A stretch of DNA of 40,962 bases from an uncultured Faecalibacterium sp. (GCA_934561115.1 CAKTFS010000018.1:1-40962); one strand, 5' to 3'. Positions 31,113-39,760 are shown, numbered from the stretch's first letter. Made by a program: numbers and translations. Notes: generated by a model not told the origin, from the letters alone.

Positions 31113-31931
31113 TTACCACCTGTTGTTGAAAAGCAGGTCTGTACCGTTCAGGCTCAGGGTACTTACGTCTTCTCCCACATCGCCCGGGTGCTCATTCGGG
31201 ATCAGCACAGCGGTGTCCTCGGTGCCGTCGTCCCAGAACAGGCTTACGGTATCGCCGTCCACCATCCACTGCCCTGTATACACGCTGTCGGCATCAAAGC
31301 CGTAAAAGCTGTCCCCCAGGTCTTTCTGGCCATACAGGATGAAGCCGTGGTTGGGGTAAAAGTTGAGGTACAGGTGTTCTTCGTCCAGCCGCCACTGCCG
31401 GTACATCAGCACACAGGCATTGTGCAGGTCCGCATCATCGGTGTAGTCAGAGCGGATGTAGTAGTTCGGGAAGGAGCTTGCATTTCCGGTCAGAAAAGCC
31501 CGTCCGTCCTCGATGATCTCCACGCTGTTGAAGACGTTTTCCTCCATCTGAAGGCTCAGGAAAGGCACATCGTCCGGGCCGATGTCAAAGCCCTCCATGC
31601 TGTAGACCATTCCCTTCATGGGGTAGGCGGTGTAGGTGTCCTCGGTGGAGCCGTATTCGCCGTGCATCTCCACTGTGCCATCGGACGCAATGTGATACCA
31701 GTTTTCCGAGGTGTAGTCTCCCCGCTCGTACCAGATCCAGTCATCCAGCGCTTCTCGCTGTTCATCGCTCAGCTCGGCCGCAGAGGCCGTATCCGAGGTC
31801 TCCTCAGAATACGGGGCTTCCTCCGCTTCCGAGCTGGAGGAAGGCTCCGCAGTGTCTCCCCCGCAGGCAGAAAGGCTGATGCACCCTGCCAGCAGCAGGC
31901 TCAGGGCAGCGATGGTTTTTCTCTGTTTCAT
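31113..31931 (-). CDS. Lipoprotein of unknown function (first gene of the run)
   Basis: A 272-aa lipoprotein. The signal ends in LSLSAC (lipidated Cys about residue 23), followed by a Ser/Glu-rich linker. The domain has repeated short strands such as HIASDGTVEMHGEYG, GRAFLTGNASSF and HLYLNFYPNHGFILYG, and ends with DTVSLFWDDGTEDTAVLIPNE. No family recognised, though the pattern recalls small exported stress-type lipoproteins of Clostridia. The start follows AAAGGAGG. It lies 45-85 bp after a palindrome that separates it from the MalT-type regulator gene. Confidence 0.78.
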   Translation of the reverse strand: MKQRKTIAALSLLLAGCISLSACGGDTAEPSSSSEAEEAPYSEETSDTASAAELSDEQREALDDWIWYERGDYTSENWYHIASDGTVEMHGEYGSTEDTYTAYPMKGMVYSMEGFDIGPDDVPFLSLQMEENVFNSVEIIEDGRAFLTGNASSFPNYYIRSDYTDDADLHNACVLMYRQWRLDEEHLYLNFYPNHGFILYGQKDLGDSFYGFDADSVYTGQWMVDGDTVSLFWDDGTEDTAVLIPNEHPGDVGEDVSTLSLNGTDLLFNNRW

Positions 31932-31974
31932 CGTATTCCTCCTTTCTTTTCCGGGATTTTTGTTCAGATAAGAC

Positions 31975-32016
31975 AAAAAAGATCCACGTTACACTTATAA
32001 TGTAGCGTAGATCTTT
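31975..32016 (-). terminator. Palindrome: terminator of the regulator gene, possible operator
   Basis: A 16-bp stem with one mismatch and one G-T pair (31978-31993 with 32001-32016) and loop TTATAAG on the minus strand. It is followed by TTTTTTGTC on that strand, which fits an intrinsic terminator for the regulator gene. The loop contains TATAAG, a possible -10 box for the seven-gene run, so the palindrome could also be a control site. Confidence 0.7.
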
Positions 32017-32038
32017 CCAAAATGCTATTAACCTGAGG

Positions 32039-34534
32039 TTAGTATTTTTTTGCAAACAATTCTGTCAGCTGGGCACGCTTCGTGCGCACCCCGCCGCCAA
32101 TGCCCAGCTTTGAATAAAGCTGGTTGGTGTACTGCTTCACCGTTCCTTCTGAAAGGAACATCCTGGCAGCGATCTCTTTGTTGGTGCAGCGGTCTGCAAT
32201 GAGCCTTGCCAGCATAAGCTCCCGTTCTGTCAGCCGGGCGGCAGCTTCGGGCAGAGCCTCGCTGCGGTTCAGCGCCCGGCAGCGTTCCTGCTGCGCTGTG
32301 CCCAGAGCAAGGATGCGCCGGACAGTATCGGAATACGGTCCTTCCTGCGCTGCCTCCAGCAGAGGTTCCAGATCCCGGAAGTTCTCTGCAAAGGGCACTA
32401 CAAAGCCGTCCGGGGCAGCCTGGGCCAGAGCCTGTTCCAGCAGGCTGAACCCCTCATCCTGCCGGCCCAGCCGGGCACAGGCAGCTGCCATCTGGATCCG
32501 CAGATGCAGGGCCACAAGGTCATAGTGAAGGGCCTCGCACATGGCCAGCAGTCCCGGGCCGCGGCCCAGCACCCGGGCCCATTCTCCCTGTGCCAGATAC
32601 ACCTGATTTTCGATCAGCCCGATCATGGGCTTGCCGGGAGCAAGGGTGTTCACGGTATCCATGCGGTGGGCGGCGTACACATCCGGGATGCTGTCTGTCT
32701 GCCCCCGCAGGGCGTAGTAATAGGCGCAGATGGCGTTGAACAGATTGCGCCATGCCATATTGTGCTGCCGGAGCATCTCTTCCCGCCGTACTTCCAGCGG
32801 GACCCGGGGCATGTATGGCCCGCAGAGGGACAGCCGCCACGCCAGAAAATCACAGCAGAGGGTCATGTTGGTCTGACCATTGCCCTCGATCTGTGCATAG
32901 GCACGCTCCAACAGGATCTGTGCATCGTCAAAACGCCCCTGCTGCAGATCCGCTTCTGCCCGCATGATGGTTTCCGCCCCCATGCCGTGCCCGTTGGTGA
33001 TCTTATAATAGTGGGGCATACACTCATCCATCTCCGCCAGTTCCCGGTCCAGCTGACCGGGCTGACGGTGGAACATCATCAGCACCGAGGGAGAGCCAAA
33101 GGTCCATCCGCCGCTGTTCTGGATGCTGATTGCCGGGTGGGACATCTGTGCACTGGCGCTGCGGTGCAGGCGGCTCATGGCAGAGATATCATTGTACATA
33201 AGAAAGCTCAGGATCAGGTCGCACTCTCCCAGAAGACTGCCTTTTTCTTCCTGGGACCACTTCGGATGCTCTGCCACCGTGGTCAGCAGAAGCTGCTTCA
33301 GTTCCATCATTTTGGGGATCTGCCGCCAGTTGAACATACAGCGCATCAGCACCAGAATGGCAAACGGGTGCCGCTTCAGCGTTTCCACCGGACAGCGCCC
33401 CAGCCGTTCCAGCAGCTCAGCCGGGTCAAGAGAGGTCAGCAGGATCCCGGCATCCCGTTCGATGACCTGCAGCGCTGCATCGTAATCTTTGCACGCCTCG
33501 TAGGCAGTCAGCGCATGGAGATACTGCTGCTTTGCCTCATACCACACCCCGTACCGTTCCCGGCAGGCATCCTGCTTTTCCGGTGTCAGTCGGGCAAACA
33601 GCCGCTCGGCGCACTCCTTGAGCATGTGATGGAAGCGGAAAGTCTCCCCGTCCGGCAGGCGGGTGACAAAAGCGTTCTGCTCGGTCAGTGCCAGCAGGAG
33701 CATCTCCGCGTCGGGCATCTGGGTCACTGCCCGGGCCATCTCCACAGTGAACTCGTCCGCAAGGCCCATCACAGCCAGAAACTCCTGCTTTCTCGGCGGC
33801 AGGTTTTCCAGCATGGCCGCCGCGAACATGGAGTAGATGTCTGCATCGTCATTGAGCAGGATACCCCGCTCCGCCAGCGAATGAAGGTTCAGATAGATGG
33901 CAGAGAACCAGCCTTCGCAGGAGTGCAGCAGGCTTTCCACCTGCGCCTCAGTCAGGTCTATGCCGCAGCGGTGGGCGTAGTGGGCAAGCTCGGTATGGTT
34001 GAGCCGCAGCTGCTCCTTGCCAATGCGGTGCAGGCGGTGCCCCAGCCGGAGGATCTCCTCTTTGGGCAGAAAGTTGTTCCGGCTTGCCACGATCAGATGG
34101 ACGTTTTCCGGCAGGCGGTTTGCCAGCCCACACAAGAACTTTGCCGTATTTTCGTCCTTTAGCAGGTGGAAATCATCCAGAAACAGGTAGCAGGGCGTGT
34201 TTCCTGCCAACACCGTGCACAGGTCATCCATCAACTGGGCTGCACTGCTGGCATCTTCCGGGTATTCGCAGCCTGCCAGTGCCGTCAGTCCTGCCGCTCC
34301 AAAGGCATTCTGCACACTTTTCCAGAAAATAGAGCGATTGTCGGAGTAGATATTCACGCGCAGGATGACTGCATTTTCCGTCTGTCTGCGCTGGTTCAAA
34401 AACCAGTTGATGGCGGTGGTCTTGCCGTAACCCATAGGGGCCACCACCGCCGTCAGTGCACTGACCCGGATTGGGCGCAGGGTCTCCTGCACCCTCTCTG
34501 AGATATAGACCGCATTCAGGTCCAGCTTCCGCAT
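32039..34534 (-). CDS. MalT/LuxR-type ATP-dependent transcriptional regulator
   Basis: An 831-aa STAND-type regulator. Walker A is APMGYGKTTAINWFL (about residues 32-46), Walker B is CYLFLDDFHLL, followed by helical NB-ARC-like parts (CEGWFSAIYLNLH) and TPR-like helices through the middle. The C-terminal LuxR helix-turn-helix reads LTERELMLARLIADRCTNKEIAARMFLSEGTVKQYTNQLYSKLGI. In MalT, ATP and inducer binding drives oligomerisation and activation. The start has AAAAGGAGC. It is separate from, but directly upstream of, the run of exported proteins, which are the obvious candidate targets; that is inference. The inducer is unknown. Confidence 0.9.
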   Translation of the reverse strand: MRKLDLNAVYISERVQETLRPIRVSALTAVVAPMGYGKTTAINWFLNQRRQTENAVILRVNIYSDNRSIFWKSVQNAFGAAGLTALAGCEYPEDASSAAQLMDDLCTVLAGNTPCYLFLDDFHLLKDENTAKFLCGLANRLPENVHLIVASRNNFLPKEEILRLGHRLHRIGKEQLRLNHTELAHYAHRCGIDLTEAQVESLLHSCEGWFSAIYLNLHSLAERGILLNDDADIYSMFAAAMLENLPPRKQEFLAVMGLADEFTVEMARAVTQMPDAEMLLLALTEQNAFVTRLPDGETFRFHHMLKECAERLFARLTPEKQDACRERYGVWYEAKQQYLHALTAYEACKDYDAALQVIERDAGILLTSLDPAELLERLGRCPVETLKRHPFAILVLMRCMFNWRQIPKMMELKQLLLTTVAEHPKWSQEEKGSLLGECDLILSFLMYNDISAMSRLHRSASAQMSHPAISIQNSGGWTFGSPSVLMMFHRQPGQLDRELAEMDECMPHYYKITNGHGMGAETIMRAEADLQQGRFDDAQILLERAYAQIEGNGQTNMTLCCDFLAWRLSLCGPYMPRVPLEVRREEMLRQHNMAWRNLFNAICAYYYALRGQTDSIPDVYAAHRMDTVNTLAPGKPMIGLIENQVYLAQGEWARVLGRGPGLLAMCEALHYDLVALHLRIQMAAACARLGRQDEGFSLLEQALAQAAPDGFVVPFAENFRDLEPLLEAAQEGPYSDTVRRILALGTAQQERCRALNRSEALPEAAARLTERELMLARLIADRCTNKEIAARMFLSEGTVKQYTNQLYSKLGIGGGVRTKRAQLTELFAKKY

Positions 34535-34583
34535 AGTCGTTGCTCCTTTTCTCATCTTGAGACAGGTATGTTCCTTTGAACTC

Positions 34584-34592
34584 AGTATACCA
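34584..34592 (-). promoter_or_regulatory. Extended -10 promoter of the MalT-type regulator
   Basis: On the minus strand TGGTATACT (34584-34592), 50 bp before the start. The -35 region is weak. Confidence 0.5.
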
Positions 34593-34699
34593 TAAATAAG
34601 AAAAAGGTGCATCTTGTTTTTGCCGGAAAAGCCACTGACAGTCTGCCGCTCGCAGAATCCTCCAGCGGATTCATGATTCTTCAATGTTCCCGGACGCAA

Positions 34700-34741
34700 A
34701 ACGGACTTCTGCAGGCGTCCAAACACGCGCAGAAGTCCGTT
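34700..34741. terminator. Terminator after the DUF5058 two-gene operon
   Basis: A perfect 13-bp stem AACGGACTTCTGC (34700-34712 with 34729-34741), 16-nt loop, followed on the minus strand by TTTGCG. The gap 34535-34800 holds only this and the regulator promoter. Confidence 0.7.
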
Positions 34742-34800
34742 CGTTTCTTAAAGGCTGATCATCCACCGACCGCTTTTCGTCAGGGGCTTTTTGCTTATTT

Positions 34801-35553
34801 TTACTTTTGCTCCTTGTCCACCACCTGGATCTTGCCCTTCTTCCACAGCACATAGGAGGTCAGGATGCCGATAGGCAGCATCACGATGATAAAGATGCCC
34901 ACAAGTCCGCCCAGCACGGAGCCGTAGCCTGCAAGGCGTGCGGCGAGGGAGAGCACCGTCATGATGATCAGCACCGGCAGCACACCCTTGATGCCGCCCT
35001 TGACCACCTTGCTGCCGCTGGACGAGCTGGCAAACAGACCCAGCGCCATGGAGCCGAACAGTGCCGGCAGCAGGTAGCCGGAGGCCGTCTTGACGGCGGG
35101 CAGCTCGAACACCGGGCTGATGAAGGAGGCGCACACCGCTGCCAGCGTCAGGATGGCAACGGTCATCAGGGAGGAGACCGCAACGGCCACCGAGGCAATG
35201 GCCTCACCCTCCGGGGTATTGGGCTGCTTTTTGGTCAGGTTCATGGCGTTTGCCGCCACCGGGAGCTTCAGGTTCATGATGTTGCCGGTGATGAAAGCCA
35301 GATAGGCCGAGCAGCCCAGAATGGGGGTGTAGCTCAGCGCCTCTGAAAAGCCCACCGGGATGTAGATAAGCAGGATAGAAAAGGTGTTTACGTTGAACAC
35401 TTCGCCCAGAGACGGGACGCTGTCGTAGGCGGCCAGCACCACAAAGGGCAACGCTACCATGTAAATGAGGGCGATCAGGGTGCCCACGCGCCCCCAGCGG
35501 TGCGCCCAGCTCTGGAAGGAGTCCATTTTGGTCTCAGTTTTTGCTTTGCTCAT
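34801..35553 (-). CDS. Polytopic membrane protein, partner of DUF5058
   Basis: A 250-aa integral membrane protein with about six helices. Features: an amphipathic start, WGRVGTLIALIYMVALPFVVLAAY, then SILLIYIPVGFSEALSYTPILGCSAYLAFITGNIMNLKLPVA and a Gly-rich KVVKGGIKGVLPVLII. No named family is certain. It is encoded 16 bp after the DUF5058 gene and ends with a short basic tail. The two probably form one membrane complex, perhaps a small-solute transporter; this is inference from pairing and topology. Confidence 0.72.
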   Translation of the reverse strand: MSKAKTETKMDSFQSWAHRWGRVGTLIALIYMVALPFVVLAAYDSVPSLGEVFNVNTFSILLIYIPVGFSEALSYTPILGCSAYLAFITGNIMNLKLPVAANAMNLTKKQPNTPEGEAIASVAVAVSSLMTVAILTLAAVCASFISPVFELPAVKTASGYLLPALFGSMALGLFASSSSGSKVVKGGIKGVLPVLIIMTVLSLAARLAGYGSVLGGLVGIFIIVMLPIGILTSYVLWKKGKIQVVDKEQK

Positions 35554-35569
35554 GTCCGTTTTCCTCCCC

Positions 35570-36298
35570 TTAACCGAAAATGCGTACCCATGCCAGCGAA
35601 GAGATCAGGCCGCCCAGCATGGAAAATGCCATTACAAAGTTATTGAGCCATGCAAGACCCGGGCGCTTTGCCAGCACGCCCACGCCAATGGCGATCACAA
35701 GACCGGTGATCATAACGGCAGCCTGCACATTATCGGTGAACAGCAGAATGGGGATGTACACCGAGAACATCACCAGCATGAACACACCGGACAGCACGTT
35801 TTTCCAAGTGCTGCCGCCGCTTTCGACAGCAGAGCGGTCCACGCTTTTGCACAGCTTTTTGCCAAGGGGCAGCAGGATCAGAAAGCCGCTCAGCATACCC
35901 ACACTCATCAGGATCATCACCACGCCGAACTGCCGTCCGGTGGCGCTTTCCAGCATTTCCGCAGAGGATGCATAGCCCAGCACCTGCGCAATGGAGCTGG
36001 AGATCATAGTTTCATACGAGAGCGAGCCAATGACCGACAGCCGCCACCAAGCCCACACGCTGCCCAGCACCGCAATGAGCACGAACAGGCCCACCACGAT
36101 GGAAAGGCTGGGCACAACAGAAAAAATAAGGCTGGATTTGATCACGTTGCTCAGCTCCTTGCGGGTGATGCCCAGCTCCAGACAGTGGTCGTAGGCCTTT
36201 TTGAGATAGACCAGCGAGAATGCAGAAATGTACAAAAGACCGCCGATGACCAGCGCCAGCAGCAGCGGGCTCTGGATGATGTCCTTCATGGTTGCCAT
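35570..36298 (-). CDS. DUF5058 family membrane protein
   Basis: A 242-aa membrane protein with about six helices (LLLALVIGGLLYISAFSLVYLKKAYDHCLELGI, then KSSLIFSVVPSLSIVVGLFVLIAVLG, WWRLSVIGSLSYE, and C-terminal NNFVMAFSMLGGLISSLAWVRIFG). I assign it to DUF5058 by its overall pattern; the family's function is unknown. The start has GGGGAGGA. It heads a two-gene operon whose leader contains a terminator-like hairpin, so expression is probably controlled by attenuation. Confidence 0.75.
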   Translation of the reverse strand: MATMKDIIQSPLLLALVIGGLLYISAFSLVYLKKAYDHCLELGITRKELSNVIKSSLIFSVVPSLSIVVGLFVLIAVLGSVWAWWRLSVIGSLSYETMISSSIAQVLGYASSAEMLESATGRQFGVVMILMSVGMLSGFLILLPLGKKLCKSVDRSAVESGGSTWKNVLSGVFMLVMFSVYIPILLFTDNVQAAVMITGLVIAIGVGVLAKRPGLAWLNNFVMAFSMLGGLISSLAWVRIFG

Positions 36299-36330
36299 AA
36301 GTTGTCCTCCCCATAAATACAGAATAAACG

Positions 36331-36356
36331 AAAAAAGGCGGGTTTTTCTGCCCGCC
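36331..36356 (-). terminator. Leader terminator (attenuator) of the DUF5058 operon
   Basis: On the minus strand GGCGGG pairs with CCCGCC (36351-36356 with 36337-36342), followed by TTTTTTCG. It lies between the promoter and the first gene. A GTCC/GGAC stem just upstream could pair as an alternative structure. Confidence 0.7.
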
Positions 36357-36373
36357 GTCCTTGCGATACGGAC

Positions 36374-36402
36374 AGGATACTGGAAAAAGCGTTTTCTGTC
36401 AA
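36374..36402 (-). promoter_or_regulatory. Sigma-A promoter of the DUF5058 operon
   Basis: On the minus strand TTGACA (36397-36402), a 17-bp spacer and TATCCT (36374-36379). Transcription would start about 65-70 bp before the gene, ahead of the leader hairpin. Confidence 0.68.
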
Positions 36403-36487
36403 ATAAGTATGACTAAAGTAAGGGTAGTCCTTGGGATACATTTCCGGCAGGAGAAGCCGCAAAAAACCTTGTTCACATAAAAATAAT

Positions 36488-36511
36488 AAAGTGCTGACCG
36501 TCAGTCACTTT
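36488..36511. repeat. Inverted repeat in the gap before the DUF5058 operon
   Basis: AAAGTG-CTGAC and GTCAG-CACTTT form an 11-bp stem with one bulge. On the minus strand it is followed by ATTATTTTTATG. The gap 36299-36771 holds this, the promoter, the leader hairpin and the kinase terminator, and no supported gene. Confidence 0.5.
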
Positions 36512-36663
36512 GGATTCGTTGAAAGTTGCACAAATTTTAAAGAAATTTTCTGTCGTTCTGCCGAAAACAGTGGACGCTCTGCCCATGCAAAAAATACGGG
36601 CTCTGCTACAATATTCCATACCTCTGCATCTTGCATAAGCACACTATTTTTGAAAATTGCGAT

Positions 36664-36710
36664 AAAAAGCCGCCGAGGACTCCTCCCCAGACGGGAAGCA
36701 TCCTCGGCGG
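36664..36710 (-). terminator. Intrinsic terminator of the hybrid kinase gene
   Basis: A perfect 10-bp stem CCGCCGAGGA with TCCTCGGCGG (36670-36679 with 36701-36710), 21-nt loop, followed on the minus strand by CTTTTTATC. It begins about 60 bp after the kinase stop. Confidence 0.82.
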
Positions 36711-36771
36711 TATTCGTTCAGCGGGTGTATTGCGGTCTGCAAGCGTCCTTATGCAAAGCTTTCTGTCTGCA

Positions 36772-39618
36772 TCAAAGGTATTTCCGGATGGTCGGCACAA
36801 GGACATTCATATTGATCGGCTTTGCGACATGGTCGTTCATCCCGGCCTCCAATGCCGCCTGCTTATCCTCGGAAAAGGCATTTGCAGTCATAGCGATGAT
36901 GGGGATGCCTGCTTTTTGGGGGTCGTCCATCCGCCGGATCTTTGTTGCCGCATCGTAGCCGTTCATCACCGGCATCTGGACGTCCATAAGGATCAGCTGA
37001 TAGGTTCCGTTCGCAGCCTTTTCCAGCATATCCACGCATTCCACGCCGTCTTTGGCGCGGTCTACCGTGCAGCCCTCTTCCTGCAGCAGCTCGGTGGCGA
37101 TTTCCGCATTGAGGTCGTTGTCCTCGGTCAGCAGGATCTTTACACCGCACAGGCTCTTTGTGTCCGAAGCGCCGGTCTCCCGTTTCGCCTGTGCTTCCTC
37201 CTGCGATGCAATGCGGCAGGGAATGGTCACGGTAAATGTGGAGCCAACACCGATCTTGCTCACCACTTCCACGGTGCCGCCCATCAGCCCGACAAGCTTT
37301 TTCACGATGCCCATCCCGATGCCGCTGCCTTCCACCTTGCTGACGGTGGAGGTGCGCTCCCGTTCAAAAGGCTCAAAGATGTGCTTCTGGAACTCCTGCG
37401 ACATTCCGATGCCATTATCGGCAACCGTGATCACCGCATTGCACCAGCCCTCTTTTTCGCCGGGGTTCTGCGTGATGTCACAGCGGATCGTGCCGCCGGC
37501 ACCGGTGTATTTGACCGCGTTGCTGACGAGGTTTGTACAGACCTCGGTCAGGTGCGGGATATCCACATAGACATACGGATACAGCAGATGTGTTGTCACC
37601 GTAAGCGTCTGCCCCTTGCCGTCTGCCTGATTCTGGAACATCGCAATGCAGTTGCGGAAATCCGTCTCGATATCCGAAACCGAATCCTCGATCTCCGTCT
37701 TGTCGTTTTCGATGCGGGCAAGATCCAGAACATTGTTCAGCAGCATCAGCAGGTTCTGTCCGCATACCTGAATATTCTCCATGTATTTTTCCAGCTTTGC
37801 CGGGTCATCCAGATGCCGGGAGGCAAGGTCGGCATAACCGATAATGGCGTTCATGGGGGTGCGGATGTCATGGGACATATTGAACAGGAAGGTGGATTTG
37901 GCGCGGTTCGCGCTCTCTGCTTTTTCCACAGCGACCTGCAATTTTGCATTCAGTTCCTGCGTATCGTTTGCGGCTTTCCTTGCAGCCGCCTCGGCTTTAC
38001 GCGCCTTGCGGAGCAGCTTTAAAATCGTGAATAGAACGACTGCAACAGCAATGCTGCTGATCAGCAGCACCATGACGAAGTTATCCTTTATAAAATCGCT
38101 CAGGGTGACCTTCCGCGCGGAGCTCTGATACATTGCAATGGAGCCGGTAAGCATATTGGTCGGCATTGCCTTGATCGTTTTGTTCAAAATGGACAGCAGG
38201 CTGCGGTTTCCGTTATTGACCGCAAAGCAGGATCTGACAGGGTTCAACAGCGGCACGCTGTAAAAGCTGTATTTCTTGCTGTAATTTTCCTCGCTGCTGA
38301 TCCCTGTGATAAAGCAATCTGCCTGTCCGTCTTTGACCAGCTTTGCCGCATCCTCCTGTGTATCACAGGCCACGATCTCCCACTGCGGATAATAAAATTC
38401 AATGTACTTTTTCAGGGAGAGCTTGTTTTGGGGCACGGCAATGCGGTTTGCCTTGCTCTCGTTAAAGTGCTGTTTGTTCGTGACCGCCATCAGGTTGGTC
38501 ATCCATGTTGTGTTGGTACGGGCAATGTGATACTCTTCCGCCAGATTGGGGTTCTGGTCGAAATGGAAGATCATGTCGATCTCGCCCGATTCCAGCGCAT
38601 CCAGCTCCGCTTCCTTGCTGTCATAGCCGACTATCTGGAATTCCAGTTCCTGATTGCCCAGACAGCCTACGGCAAACTGAATATAGTCCGTAATTGCCCC
38701 GCTAATCTCCCCGGTAGCAGGGTCATAGGTGCTGACGCCGCTGTCGCCCGTCAGAAAGCCCATCCTGATGGCGCCGTGCTCTTTGAGCCATGCCTTTTCC
38801 TCCCCTGTAAGGATGGGCGTATAATCCAGCGAGAAATATCTTTTATACAGATCTGCCGTATAAAAAGGCGCAGCTTCGTCCAACGCGCGCATTGCACTGT
38901 CCAGCTCTTCCTTGAGATCAGGACGGTCTTTGTTGATCGCATAGTAGATGCCGGATTTTCCCACACAGGTTATGGTGGAGATGCCGCGCTCTGCCCAGAA
39001 GGATTCTTCCAGCGAGACAAAGCAGTCGATCTCGTGGTTTGCCAGCTTTTGCTTTACATCCTCGTTGTTGGATACGTTGACGTGTTCCGTTTTCAGGCCG
39101 TATTTTTCCTCCCATTCGGTCAGCATCACTTCCGGCTCCGTTCCCATCAGAACGCCGATCTTTTTGCCGTCCAGCGTCTTGAAGTTGGTAGCGGAGATAT
39201 CTGCGCGCGAAAGATCGGCGTAGAGGTAATATTTTTCCTCCCCCATCGGCTCGTCCGAAAACAGCATCTCCCCGGCGCGGTCCTCCGTATAGGAAATATC
39301 GCCCATAATGTCGATCTCGCCGTTTTCAAGCTTTTCGAAGCAGTCTGACCAGTCGCAGGTCACATACTCGAACTGCCAGCCGGTGTAACCGGATAAGGTC
39401 TCCAGCAATTCGTAGCCGTAGCCTTTTCTTGCGCCCTTCTCGTTGACATAGTTGAAGGTATCCTCAAACGAGCCGACACGGACGACCTTTACAGGGGCGG
39501 TTTCTGCGGCAGCTTTTACAGGGAGCACGGCTGACAGCAACAGCAGCAGGCTCAGCATTGCACAGATGCTTTTCCGTGTCAGGGTGCGCATGGTTTCGCT
39601 CGTTCCAGAGTTTTTCAT
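36772..39618 (-). CDS. Hybrid sensor histidine kinase with two solute-binding domains
   Basis: About 948 aa. After a signal peptide (to about residue 38) come two extracellular SBP_bac_3-type domains: VVRVGSFEDTFNYVNEKGARKGYGYELLETL (first, about 45-260) and GAIRMGFLTGDSGVSTYD (second, about 280-510). One transmembrane helix follows (FVMVLLISSIAVAVVLFTIL), a coiled coil, HisKA with the phosphorylated His in FLFNMSHDIRTPMNAIIGY (about 582), HATPase_c (NLVSNAVKYT, DNGIGM, GSGIGMGIVKKLVGLMGG), and a receiver domain with Asp in LILMDVQMPVMNGYDA. It resembles EvgS/BvgS layouts and likely senses an amino acid or similar solute. The ATG at 39618 is used; a TTG 9 bp upstream has a better-spaced GGAG and is also possible. 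Phosphorelay partners are not nearby. Confidence 0.9.
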   Translation of the reverse strand: MKNSGTSETMRTLTRKSICAMLSLLLLLSAVLPVKAAAETAPVKVVRVGSFEDTFNYVNEKGARKGYGYELLETLSGYTGWQFEYVTCDWSDCFEKLENGEIDIMGDISYTEDRAGEMLFSDEPMGEEKYYLYADLSRADISATNFKTLDGKKIGVLMGTEPEVMLTEWEEKYGLKTEHVNVSNNEDVKQKLANHEIDCFVSLEESFWAERGISTITCVGKSGIYYAINKDRPDLKEELDSAMRALDEAAPFYTADLYKRYFSLDYTPILTGEEKAWLKEHGAIRMGFLTGDSGVSTYDPATGEISGAITDYIQFAVGCLGNQELEFQIVGYDSKEAELDALESGEIDMIFHFDQNPNLAEEYHIARTNTTWMTNLMAVTNKQHFNESKANRIAVPQNKLSLKKYIEFYYPQWEIVACDTQEDAAKLVKDGQADCFITGISSEENYSKKYSFYSVPLLNPVRSCFAVNNGNRSLLSILNKTIKAMPTNMLTGSIAMYQSSARKVTLSDFIKDNFVMVLLISSIAVAVVLFTILKLLRKARKAEAAARKAANDTQELNAKLQVAVEKAESANRAKSTFLFNMSHDIRTPMNAIIGYADLASRHLDDPAKLEKYMENIQVCGQNLLMLLNNVLDLARIENDKTEIEDSVSDIETDFRNCIAMFQNQADGKGQTLTVTTHLLYPYVYVDIPHLTEVCTNLVSNAVKYTGAGGTIRCDITQNPGEKEGWCNAVITVADNGIGMSQEFQKHIFEPFERERTSTVSKVEGSGIGMGIVKKLVGLMGGTVEVVSKIGVGSTFTVTIPCRIASQEEAQAKRETGASDTKSLCGVKILLTEDNDLNAEIATELLQEEGCTVDRAKDGVECVDMLEKAANGTYQLILMDVQMPVMNGYDAATKIRRMDDPQKAGIPIIAMTANAFSEDKQAALEAGMNDHVAKPINMNVLVPTIRKYL

Positions 39619-39731
39619 TTTGTCCAATCTTTCTCCGCCCCAGACGGTCTCATTTCAGGAAGTTCATTGCTAAATCGTTCTTATTCTGCTGTCAGCAGCT
39701 TTTTTGAATATCTATGCCATTATATAACACA

Positions 39732-39760
39732 ATTGTAACATTATAACAAAAGCGTTTCAA
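39732..39760 (-). promoter_or_regulatory. Sigma-A promoter of the hybrid kinase
   Basis: On the minus strand TTGAAA (39755-39760), a 17-bp spacer and TACAAT (39732-39737). A second TATAAT lies about 15 bp downstream in the same AT-rich stretch, so there may be two overlapping starts. The gap 39628-39917 holds otherwise only the terminator at 39841. Confidence 0.6.

Noticed and set aside
27289..34534. Calling the exported-protein run a secretion system or defence island
   Set aside because: No secretion ATPase, nuclease, toxin or known defence domain is present; only the uncharacterised status and gene arrangement are supported.
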